Below, piece by piece: positions 50,529 to 60,173 of a stretch of 64,000 nucleotides of DNA (the stretch's first letter is position 1; every line of letters starts with the position of its first letter). A program made the position numbers and the translations under genes. The stretch comes from Hybos culiciformis (Eukaryota > Arthropoda > Insecta > Diptera > Hybotidae): NCBI GenBank assembly GCA_964007475.1, contig OZ023273.1, positions 65,841,560-65,905,559 on the forward strand, in the 5' to 3' direction. The notes under the pieces were generated by a model. The model saw only the letters and a program-made list of their open reading frames with translations, had not been told where the DNA came from and searched no databases.

Positions 50529-51109
50529 AGGCCGGTATTCAACTGAAGATAAAGTACAAGATAAATTTTATCTTGAAAAGGAACATTATTGAGTGAGATA
50601 AAAATTTACACATGACTTTCTGACTTATGTACTTGACACTTGACATTATTTTCGTTTTAATCTTCAACTCCATCTTCCAAAAAATCCGCCTAAAAAAATA
50701 TATTTTGATAAAAACTATCTAAACAATTTTATTTTTAATTTACTTACCTCCCAACTTTCATCCATTTTATTTAATTAATTTTTTATTGGTAAATATTATA
50801 GAAATTATTTTAGTTTTCTGATTTTTGATGAAAAACAAACTTTAAACAACAAACAACAAACGTCAAATTCTTTTTACACGACCTAATGTCAAAATTTATC
50901 TTGAAAAAAATGTTCAAAACATTCTTTGCAAGATAAATTTTTGAAATAAAATTGATTTGAGTGAAAATATTTTCATACAATTTTTACTCAGATAAATTTC
51001 CATTTATCTTCAGTTGGGTACCGATAAATTAAATTCACTCAGATAAAATTTATCTCAGATAAAATTTTATATGAAAAAGTTGATTTTATCTCCAGTTGAA
51101 TACCGGCCT
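50529..51109. mobile_element. Harbinger-like MITE, 581 bp, TTA target duplication
   Basis: Ends AGGCCGGTATTCAACTG and CAGTTGAATACCGGCCT are perfect 17-bp inverted repeats, extending with one mismatch into GAGATAAA. The flanking TTA on both sides (50526-50528, 51110-51112) is the 3-bp duplication typical of PIF/Harbinger. Both ends hold many direct and inverted AGATAAA/TTTATCT motifs. The element carries a tiny spliced frame on the minus strand. Confidence 0.8.
50657..50765 (-). pseudogene. Mini spliced ORF inside the MITE (possible internally deleted gene)
   Basis: On the minus strand exon 1 (50748-50765) reads MDESWE and ends at the donor GTAAGTAAA. A 58-nt AT-rich intron ends in TTTTTTTAG. 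Exon 2 (50657-50689) continues in phase 0 as ADFLEDGVED and stops. The splice sites are near-consensus for insects and the joined frame is acidic and 16 residues long. It looks like the remnant of an accessory or transposase gene after a large internal deletion. Its size means chance cannot be excluded. Confidence 0.35.
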
Positions 51110-51137
51110 TTATCTAACAACTAAAATTTATTTTTCA

Positions 51138-51390
51138 AAATAGGTAGGTCCGGTGAAATAAAGATTACCTGCCGAAAATTTTTTGGGCAGTGACCTACGG
51201 TTAGGTCGTGCCGGCTCAAAATATGTTAAAAAAAATTTTTTCCTCCGATCAAATAATTAGATTACCTGACCAAAAATTTTGGATACGGAGCTACAGTTAG
51301 AGTCTTCCCGCCTCAAAATATACCAAAATAATTTTTTTTTTTTAAATAGGTAGCTCGGGTGAGAAATAAAGATTACCTGCCCAAAAAAAA
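51138..51390 (+). repeat. ~100-bp tandem repeats, left of minisatellite
   Basis: Units share AAATAGGTAG..CCGGTGAAAT, AAAGATTACCTGCC and GAGCTACRGTTAGRGTCKT, ending in CTCAAAATAT and A/T runs. GATTACCTG recurs at 51163, 51260 and 51371. The third unit is broken off by the minisatellite. Confidence 0.8.
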
Positions 51391-53849
51391 GGAAGGAAGT
51401 GAGGGCGGCAGTAAGGGCTGAAGAGAGGGCGGCAGTAAGGGCTGAAGAGAGGTCGGAAGGGAGGGCGGAAGGGAGGGCGGAACGGAGTACAGAAGTTAGG
51501 GCGGAAGTTAGGGCGGAAGTTAGGGCGGAAGTGAGGGCGGAAGTTAGGGCGGAAGTGAGGGCGGAAGTGAGGGAGGAAGTGAGGGTGGAAGTGAGGGCGG
51601 AAGTGAGGGCGGAAGTGAGGGCGGAAGTGAGGGCGGAAGTGAGGGCGGAAGTGAGGGCGGAAGTGAGGGCAGAAGTGAGGGCAGAAGTGAGGGCGGAAGT
51701 GAGGGCGGAAGTGAGGGCGGAAGTGAGGGCGGAAGTGAGGGCGGAAGTGAGGGCGGAAGTGAGGGCGGAAGTGAGGGCGGAAGTGAGGGCGGAAGTGAGG
51801 GCGGAAGTGAGGGCGGAAGTGAGGGCGGAAGTGAGGGCGGAAGTGAGGTCGGAAGTGAGGGCGGAAGTGAGGGCGGAAGTGAGGGCGGAAGTGAGGGCGG
51901 AAGTGAGGGCGGAAGTGAGGGCGGAAGTGAGGGCGGAAGTGAGGGCAGAAGTGAGGGCAGAAGTGAGGGCGGAAGTGAGGGCAGAAGTGAGGGCGGAAGT
52001 GAGGGCGGAAGTGAGGGCGGAAGTGAGGGCGGAAGTGAGGGCGGAAGTGAGGGCGGAAGTGAGGGCGGAAGTGAGGACGGAAGTGAGGACGGAAGTGAGG
52101 ACGGAAGTGAGGGCGGAAGTGAGGTTGGAAGTAAGGACGGAAGGGCGGGCGGAAGGGAGGGCGGAACGGAGGACAGAAGTTAGGGCGGAAGTTAGGGCGG
52201 AAGTTAGGGCGGAAGTTAGGGCGGAAGTAAGGGCGGAAGTTAGGGCGGAAGTGAGGGCGGAAGTGAGGGAGGAAGTGAGGGTGGAAGTGCGGGCGGAAGT
52301 GAGGACGGAAGTGAGGGCGGAAGTGAGGGTGGAAGTGAGGGCGGAAGTGAGGGCGGAAGTGAGGGCGGAAGTGAGGGCGGAAGTGAGGCGGAAGTGAGGC
52401 GGAAGTGAGGGCGGAAGTGAGGGCGGAAGTGAGGGCGGAAGTGCGGGCGGAAGTGAGGGCGGAAGTGAGGGCGGAAGTGAGGGCGGAAGTGAGGGCGTAA
52501 GTGAGGGCAGAAATGAGGGCAGAAGTGAGGGCGGAAGTGAGGGCGGAAGTGAGGGCGGAAGTGAGGGCGGAAGTGAGGGCGGAAGTGAGGGCGGAAGTGA
52601 GGGCGGAAGTGAGGGCGGAAGTGAGGGCGGAAGTGAGGTCGGAAGTGAGGGCGGAAGTGAGGGCGGAAGTGAGGGCGGAAGTGAGGGCGGAAGTGAGGGC
52701 GGAAGTGAGGGCGGAAGTGAGGGCGGAAGTGAGGGCAGAAGTGAGGGCAGAAGTGAGGGCGGAAGTGAGGGCAGAAGTGAGGGCGGAAGTGAGGGCGGAA
52801 GTGAGGGCGGAAGTGAGGGCGGAAGTGAGGGCGGAAGTGAGGGCGGAAGTGAGGGCGGAAGTGAGGGCGGAAGTGAGGACGGAAGTGAGGACGGAAGTGA
52901 GGACGGAAGTGAGGGCGGAAGTGAGGTTGGAAGTGAGGACGGAAGGGCGGGCGGAAGGGAGGGCGGAACGGAGGACAGAAGTTAGGGCGGAAGTTAGGGC
53001 GGAAGTAAGGGCGGAAGTTAGGGCGGAAGTGAGGGCGGAAGTGAGGGAGGAAGTGAGGGTGGAAGTGCGGGCGGAAGTGAGGACGGAAGTGAGGGCGGAA
53101 GTGAGGGTGGAAGTGAGGGCGGAAGTGAGGGCGGAAGTGAGGGCGGAAGTGAGGCGGAAGTGAGGCGGAAGTGAGGGCGGAAGTGAGGGCGGAAGTGAGG
53201 GCGGAAGTGAGAGAGGAAGTGAGGGCGGAAGCGAGGGTGGTAGTGAGGGCGGAAATCAGGGTGGAAATCAGGACGGAAGTGAGGGCGGAAGAGAGGTTGG
53301 TAGTTAGGGCAGAAGTGAGGACGGAAGTGAGGGCGGAAGTGAGGGCGGAAGTGCGGGCGGAAGTGAGGGCGGAAGTGAGGGCGGAAGTGAGGGCGGAAGT
53401 GAGGGCGGAAGTGAGGGCGTAAGTGAGGGCAGAAATGAGGGCAGAAGTGAGGGCGGAAGTGAGGGCGGAAGTGAGGGCGGAAGTGAGGGCGGAAGTGAGG
53501 GCGGAAGTGAGGGCGGAAGTAAGGGCGGAAGTGAGGGCGGAAGTGAGGGCGGAAGTGAGAGCGGAAGTGATGGCGGAAGTGAGGGCGGAAGTGAGGGCGG
53601 AAGTGTGGGCGGAAGTGAGGGCGGAAGTGAGGGCGGAAGTGAGGGCGGAAGTTTGGGCGGAAGTGAGGGCGGAAATGAGGGCGGAAGTGAGGGCGGAAGT
53701 GAGGGCGGAAGTGAGTGCGGAAGTGAGGGCGGAAGCGAGGGTGGTAGTGAGGGCGGAAATCAGGTTGGTAGGGCGGAATCAGGTTGGTAGTTAGGGCAGA
53801 AGTGAGGGCGGAAGTGAGGGCGGAAGTGAGGGCGGAAGTGAGGGTGGAA
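51391..53849 (+). repeat. 12-bp minisatellite, about 205 units (GGAAGTGAGGGC)n
   Basis: A 2.46-kb array of the 12-mer GGAAGTGAGGGC with point variants (GGTCGG, GGACGG, GGGAGG, GGTTGG, TTAGGG) and a few 11-mers. It is GC-rich and 10 of 12 bases are purines, in sharp contrast to the intron. Because 12 is a multiple of 3, long open frames arise automatically: (AEVR)n and (GGSE)n on the plus strand and all three frames on the minus strand. These are not genes: there is no start context, exon signal or non-repeat portion. Confidence 0.97.
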
Positions 53850-54018
53850 TTACCTGACCAAAAATTTTGGAGAGGGAGCTATGGTTAGGGTCTTCCCTGC
53901 TTAAAATATGCAAAAAAAAATGTTTTTTAAATAGGTAGCGCCGGTGAAATAAAGATTACCTGCCCAAAAGTTTTGGGTAGTTAGCTACTTTTAGAGTCGT
54001 CCTGGCTCAAAATATAAA
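53850..54018 (+). repeat. ~100-bp tandem repeats, right of minisatellite
   Basis: Continues the left-hand unit: ATTACCTGACCAAAAATTTT (53849), GGGAGCTATGGTTAGGGTCT, AAATAGGTAGCGCCGGTGAA, then a further copy from GATTACCTGCCC (53954) to CTCAAAATATA. This shows the minisatellite arose within an existing tandem array. Confidence 0.8.
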
Positions 54019-54256
54019 AAAAAACACACGAAGCAGTCATAGGAACTGCCGAAAGAAGTTTATACTTAAAGCTTTAAACTATGAAATAACAGTGGCTATA
54101 AATGATGGGCTGCTCAGTACAAAATGTAAATTAAAATAAAAATCAGTCCAGCAGTCCAAAAGCAGTCCATTATTTGTAGTCATTGTTATTTCATAGTTTA
54201 AAGCTTTAAGTATAAACTTCTTTCGGCAGTTCCTATGACTGCTTCGTGTGTTTTTT
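54019..54256. repeat. Foldback element with ~90-bp inverted arms
   Basis: The arm CACACGAAGCAGTCATAGGA starts at 54025 and its reverse complement TCCTATGACTGCTTCGTGTG ends at 54250. Identity is perfect for about 66 bp (through AAACTATGAAATAACA) and continues with a few mismatches to GGGCTGCT/AGCAGTCC. The loop is about 46 bp and contains further AGTCCAGCAGTCC repeats. No coding sequence. Confidence 0.9.
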
Positions 54257-57200
54257 ATTTAGTTCCAATTGCTAGGTAGTATTTGTAAAAATATTCGTTT
54301 TGCATTTACAAATGGTCACATATAACTTATAACTTATTCTAATTCTAACTTCTAAGAGTACAATATATATGACAGGGAATCAGAAAAAATATTTTAATAT
54401 CTGACAAGACAAAAAGAACACAAATATTTGAGGAAGACATAATTAAGTCAACTAATAGAATGTAGTAGAAGTTTATAGTGAAACGTTTATAGAAAAACCG
54501 TCTAAGTTTTCTCCTGTCCAATCTTTGGTTTATTAATTATTTTTTTGTTATTATCTTTCAATAATAGTATAACTTTAGATTTTGATTAGAATAAAGAGTT
54601 CGGCTTTATTTAAAATTATCTTTTCGATGTGAAGAAAGATCCAAGATGTACTATCAGGATTCTTAAAAATATAGAAAATATTTGTAGGTACATTATTTTC
54701 TATCGATTTTACAAATTTTAATCTTAATGTTCATCGTTCATCTTAATATCTTTATACTGCATATACATCTTCTTAATATCTTTATACTCCATATACATAA
54801 ACCTAAATATACGACATTATAATTATTTTATTATGTTCATTGTATTAAATTCTTATTTCCTTAATATATATATATATATATCTAAGATTAAGAATTCCTT
54901 CCTAATTATGTTATTATGTTAAAACTTGATATTAATATAACGTGAAAAATAAAAATATTCAGAAGCAATTCATGCAATAATCTGATGGCAAGCAACATAA
55001 AATTATGTTCAGACATTTTTTTTGTCTATGTTATTTCAGTATCATAATTAAATAATACCAATTTCCCATCAATCAAAATGGAATTAAATTTACATGTTGT
55101 ATAGGCACTAGGCTTACACGCTTTCATTATATATAATAAATATAAAATGGATATTAATATATAATTTAATTTTCGTATTTTATTTTATTTTTTTTACATA
55201 TTTAACATAATATTTAACATAATATAATACAAGAAAAATATAATATATAATAATGAGTAAATAAATATATATATGTATATTTAAAAGAATTCTTAAAACG
55301 TTTTCGATTTAATTTTTCTCCTTGTGGCTATATGTACATTAATTTGCCCCAACAAAGAATATATTTTAAATAAAATTAAAAATATGAGAACAAGAAAATT
55401 ATCATTTCAGGTAACATAAACTCGTGTCATCAGATTATAAGCCCACCCTAAAGTCAAAATAGATAAAAATCTTTCACTTCCGTTTTACTTGAATAGTTTA
55501 GCTTATATATACAGAATTTTTGGTTTCTCCATTAATAGAAAGAAAAAATATTACAAAATAAGTGACAAAATATTGTAATTTCAAGTGTTATTTTTAAAAT
55601 CCGTGTTATTCTTTTATTTGTTGATGTAAGAAGAAATAACACATTTCGTTGGGAAAATTATTATATTATGTCGTCTGCTGAGAAATGAAACAACGTATAA
55701 TGAAAAGTATAGTTTCGAGTAATTTGAATTTAAAGATTTGAAAATTAAAAAAAATGTATGAAAAAAAATCAAGTAACGTACAATTTTCATCTCAAAAAAA
55801 ACACATTTTAATCAATATTAAGAATATTGCAAAGTAGTTGTACTTATAAAATCGAGTACGAGGAATCAATGTTCGAGCAAAAGACCCAAATAAATGAAGA
55901 TCATGAAATGAAAGTTTTTAAAGTCAAACTTAATAATTACAAAATTATAAAATTAAGATTACAAAAATTACAGGATAGTTCTATCTCTTACCTTTAATAA
56001 ATGCGTCCACACTATATTAATTTACGCTAGTTAAAAAAAATTGTAAACAAACAAAAATATTTAAAATTGAATTTTAAAAACAATAACAAAAACCACATTT
56101 ATTTTAATTTAACGAAAAATATTTAATAATTAGAAAAAAAAATTAATAACAAATCTTAAAATAACAATGAAAATCGAAAAAAAAAAAAAATAAATACAAA
56201 TTATTGTATGGAATTATTTTTGATTTTTTTTATTATTTGTTTACTTTTTGCAATACCTCTATGCAATACCTCTGAATTAAAAAAAAACTCACTCAAACAA
56301 CAAAAACAACAATGTCAGATACCTCTATGTAAATACAAAAATTCAGTCCCAACCCTGAGTATGAACTAGCTTTTTTGTAAAAGCTAGTTATTTTTATCCT
56401 TTTTTTTATTGAACACGTTAGTTTATAGGTTAGTACATAGGTCATTCGAGCTAAATGTTAGTTTAAAGGTCTAAGTGGAGCTCGCTTATAGGATAACTAA
56501 GATACTATGCTATTGATGGAGAAATCTATCCCAGAAACAACTGACTGGACTATGTTTTTTGCTGACTTATAATAGTTATACCAAATGTGGGAGAAATTAT
56601 GTCAAGTAACTTTGAAGACTGCAAGCCAAAGTGAAAATATTGAAAAAAGCGTAAGTGAAAATGCGCCAATTCGCACTAAAGTATTTGAAACCCACTCAAC
56701 AGAAATTTATTCTATACCGCACAAAAGAATATCTTAACGATATTTTTTTTTTACATTGGCAAAGAAAGTTAATGTGAAATAATTTTGTCATGTTTATAAA
56801 AGTGAGTAAAATGTGGGTGGGAAAAGTTACTACCCTTACAGGTAATAAAAGTGTCAACTAAACAAAATAAAGACAAACAAAAACTGACAACAGTTGTTAA
56901 TAAATTTATGTAAAAAGAATATAACAAAACGGTAGGAAAAAAAAAAAAAAACGAGAAATTAAGTTTATTTAAAAAATAAAGAAATTTTTTATATATACAT
57001 AGGTACATATATATAACATTTCGTCTTTATTTAAATAAAAATAGATATAAAAAAAAAAATACGAATAAATTATGACCAAAAGGGAAGCACTTTATTTATT
57101 ACTGTTTACATAATTAATCAAGAATTTATTTACAAAAAAAAAAAATTTCGAAGAATATTTTTATTTTTTTAAGATTTATTTTGTGTTCTTATTTTGTTGT

Positions 57201-58081
57201 AGTCTGCAGCATAGCAGAGAGTTTCCACAGAATTTCTAATAAAAAACAAAAATTTTCTTTTTCTTTTTGATTTTGATTTAAAAAAAATAAATAAAAAGGC
57301 GAAATGTATGTCAAATTAACAACAAAATATTTTATATAAATAACTTGTGTTGTTTTTTTTTTTTTTTTCGGCGAGTAAATTTACTTTTTTTTTCACCATC
57401 AAGGTGTCCTTTAATAAAAAAATTAAAATATTATGAATATCAAGGGGATAATGTCATCGTAGTTGTTAATTGACACAAAAAAAAATTAAATTTATAGTTG
57501 ATTTACTGATTTTTAACTTCTCTGGTCTCAAAATAGAGGGTTTTCTACAAAAAGGAATAATAATTTACTAATTTTAAATTGATTTGCTTCCAAACCATTT
57601 ATGTTAACATGTTCAGTGAGAGCTTGTTTGTAAACAATTATATGAAAAAGAAAACTTTTAGATGTTTTTAGATAAAATTTTCGATTGAAGAAAGGAAAAA
57701 ACTGTGAAATCAGTTTAAAATCTCTCGTTGAGACGAATATTTTAATATATATAACTCTATTTTTTATTCAAAAAATGGAATTAATAACGTTTTGATTTTA
57801 GTTGACACATATTTTGACATGTCAGGCATAATTAATTGCGTACTATATTCTATATGTGCTTACTTTCAAGCAAACTTAAAAATTGATCTGAAAATAAAAT
57901 ATATATGTTAGGTATATTATACTACATACATAATTTTTTTTGTGTCACATTTAAATAAGATAAAAAAAAAATTTAAATTAGATTTTTCTGTGCAAAAAAA
58001 TTGTGGTAAATAAACTTTTCATTCATACGAAACCAAAAATTGGTTTATGGTTTAATCGAATGAAAGTTTCTTTACCGTATA

Positions 58082-58085
<4 letters not shown>
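54257..58085. other. Intron 1 stretch without distinct feature
   Basis: AT-rich. Short patches at 56240-56370 (repeated GCAATACCTCT) and 56400-56700 are more complex but unrecognised. The 79-codon minus frame at 56769-57008 is low-complexity. Confidence 0.45.

Positions 58086-58172
<87 letters not shown>
58086..58172. repeat. (AT)n microsatellite, about 43 repeats
   Basis: An uninterrupted alternating TA run of 87 bp. The 77-codon frame over it is an (IY)n artefact. Confidence 0.97.
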
Positions 58173-58176
<4 letters not shown>

Positions 58177-59519
58177 ATAAGGTTCAATTTTATTATTGCT
58201 CCATTCTATAAGAATACATTATTTGTCATAATTTAACATCAATATTTATAGTATGTTCTTGGAATATTTAATATGTAGAACAATAGATTGTTTAAGTAAA
58301 TTTTGTTCCAAAAATTTGTTATTTTATTGTACGTTGTGTGTCATATATTTACAGAATGGGATATATTACATTCTAGACATTTTTCACAAATCGCAAAAAA
58401 CTTATTAAATTTTAAATAAAGATATTATGTGATATTACTAAGGATTAAAAAGAACTTCAATATATATCAAATTCAGAAAGATCCCCCGATACTTATATTT
58501 AATGTTTTTAGGTAAAATAAAATGGACATAACTAAAAAGTTTTTTTTATCCATTTACTGGAATAGGAAAGCTATGAAATAATGACGTTTACCTATATTAT
58601 AGTCATAATTAAAAAATTTAAAATTATTTAAAATTCATTAAATATTTTTAGTTTTTAGGTTTACTCGTATTTTTATTCCAATTGTGCAATATCATTAAAC
58701 ATAACATAAATATCCCAAAATAAAAATCATACTGATTGTGTCAGATCAAATTTTTCAAAATAACTAAATTTTTTAACAAATAATTCTATTAAAAAGGGAA
58801 ACATTTTCAACATATTGTAGCTTCGGAACAGAAATTTCGGTTGTGAATATCTCATTTTATTTATTTTTTGGATATATCCCTTTCTGCCAATAAGCCACAA
58901 ATATACACATTAATATACAACATTATATATTTTATTTTAAAGTAATTTATTTATAAAGTATAGACAATAATATTGATAGAAAATAATTTTATTTTATATA
59001 AATTTTACAACAAATTTCTATGGGAATGTAATATAATAATAATAATCCTTCCGTCTTTTATATCTAACTTATGCATAATACACTCTTCCATTTAATAGCA
59101 AAAAAAAAAATATTCTAAAAATAATTTCATCAGAGGATTTAAAATTTTTCCCTTCTGTTTATTATAAATATAAAATAATCAACAGCAAACAATAAAAAAA
59201 TAAAAATAAACAAGAGGAGGTATATTTTGATGTATACTATATATATACAATATGTGTTTTATATTTATTTAATGTACAATAAATATAAATATATATACAT
59301 ATTGTTACATTAAATGTATTTTAATCTATCATAATTAAATAAAATTCTATTATATTATTAAGAATACTTTTTCAAGAAGTACTTTACATTCATTTTAAAA
59401 TTAAATTAAAATTTATTTTATCTGAAGTGTTTAAAAAAAAAGATATATTAGGTATAAAGTATATAAATAATAATTTTGAAAAGAAAATAATTTTAACTTT
59501 TTTCTTTAATTTTTTCCAG
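58173..59519 (+). other. Distal end of intron 1
   Basis: AT-rich sequence leading to the pyrimidine tract and CCAG acceptor of exon 2. No separate feature seen. Confidence 0.5.
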
Positions 59520-59643
59520 AAGGTGAAACCTTATTAGTCTTAGTTAATGGTTCAGCTAATATTAAATGTGATGTTTCATCAAACTTACCAAATGATCAAG
59601 TTTTATTAGTTGTTTGGTACAAAAATAATCTTCCAATATATAG
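59520..59643 (+). CDS. Sidestep-family Ig protein, exon 2 (first half of V-type Ig domain)
   Basis: Encodes about residues 31-71. It contains a strand-B cysteine (Cys47 in NIKCDV), a possible N-glycosylation site (Asn40-Gly-Ser), and the core tryptophan in VVWYKNNLPIY (Trp63). That motif corresponds to the VVWFK..PIY segment of Sidestep paralogues. The acceptor is a pyrimidine-rich tract ending TTTTTTCCAG at 59519. The donor is AG|GTAAG at 59644. The length of 124 nt takes the frame from phase 1 to phase 2 and the reading frame stays open. Codon choice is A/T-ending, like the surrounding DNA, but the frame has a normal amino-acid mix, unlike the low-complexity frames elsewhere in the window. 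Family assignment rests on motif order remembered from Drosophila Side proteins; no alignment was run. Confidence 0.88.
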
Positions 59644-59964
59644 GTAAGAATTTTTAATTTTTTTTCGCTTCAAAATAAAATTATATCAGGTTTAATGAGT
59701 TTCCTTAAAAAAAAATCTTTAAATTCCAAAAATTTTCAATCGTTGTTTTAGAAAGTTTACATATAAAATTCACTAATTCCGTTTTCACTATAATGAAAAT
59801 AATTCTTTATAAATATATTTTCTAGAGTATTTTCAGATATTTTTCAATTCTATTTTACCTCAAAATCAAATAAATTAAATAAAAAAAAATCAAATGATAA
59901 ACATTCTAATCAATCGTTATCGAATATATTTTAATTGTTAAATATATTTTCAATATACTTTCAG
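59644..59964 (+). other. Intron 2 of the Sidestep-like gene (321 bp)
   Basis: GTAAGAATTT donor, and an AT-rich body ending in the TATACTTTCAG acceptor. It splits the Ig domain between the C strand and the C' region, in phase 2. Confidence 0.85.
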
Positions 59965-60173
59965 TTATGATACTAGAGGTGCCCATGCTGGCACACCTTC
60001 ACATTGGAGGGATGAAGAAATTTTAGAAAATAGAGCAACATTTAGAACAATTAGAGAACCAGCCGAATTGATAATTAATCCTGTTAAGGAAAAAGATGCA
60101 GGGAATTTTCGATGTAGAGTAGATTTTAAATTATCACAAACTAGGAATAGTAATGTAAATTTACAAGTAGTAG
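59965..60173 (+). CDS. Sidestep-family Ig protein, exon 3 (second half of V-type Ig domain)
   Basis: Encodes about residues 72-141 plus one base. The peptide begins SYDTRGAHAG, continues with PSHWRDEEILENRATFRT, and ends with KDAGNFRCRVDFKLSQTRNS and a final NVNLQVV strand. The DxGxFxC motif supplies the second disulfide cysteine (Cys122, 75 residues after Cys47). The pattern YDxRG, HW, RAxFRT, CRVDF, TRN, VNL is characteristic of the first Ig domain of Sidestep proteins, which usually continues with a proline-rich linker and further Ig domains. The acceptor is CTTTCAG at 59964 and the donor is AG|GTAAGT at 60174. The exon leaves phase 1, so the next exon must also start in phase 1; it lies beyond this window. 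Which Side paralogue this is cannot be decided from one domain. Confidence 0.9.

Larger units (their letters stand above)
8360..59519 (+). other. Intron 1 of the Sidestep-like gene (about 51 kb)
   Basis: Bounded by the donor GTAAGA at 8360 and the acceptor CCAG ending at 59519. It hosts nearly all the transposons and repeats described here. The phase 1 junction joins CCA-G to AA-GGT without a stop. Long first introns are common in insect axon-guidance receptors. An intermediate small exon or an alternative promoter inside it cannot be excluded by eye. Confidence 0.75.

Noticed and set aside
51399..52397. 332-codon (AEVR)n open frame, and similar frames to 53794
   Set aside because: It is an automatic translation of the 12-bp minisatellite. 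There is no non-repeat portion or splice context, and it breaks wherever an 11-mer shifts the frame.
51391..53849. CRISPR-like array
   Set aside because: There are no spacers: units are contiguous 12-mers with point variants, in a eukaryotic intron.
58003..58236. 77-codon frame
   Set aside because: Mostly (IY)n from the AT microsatellite.
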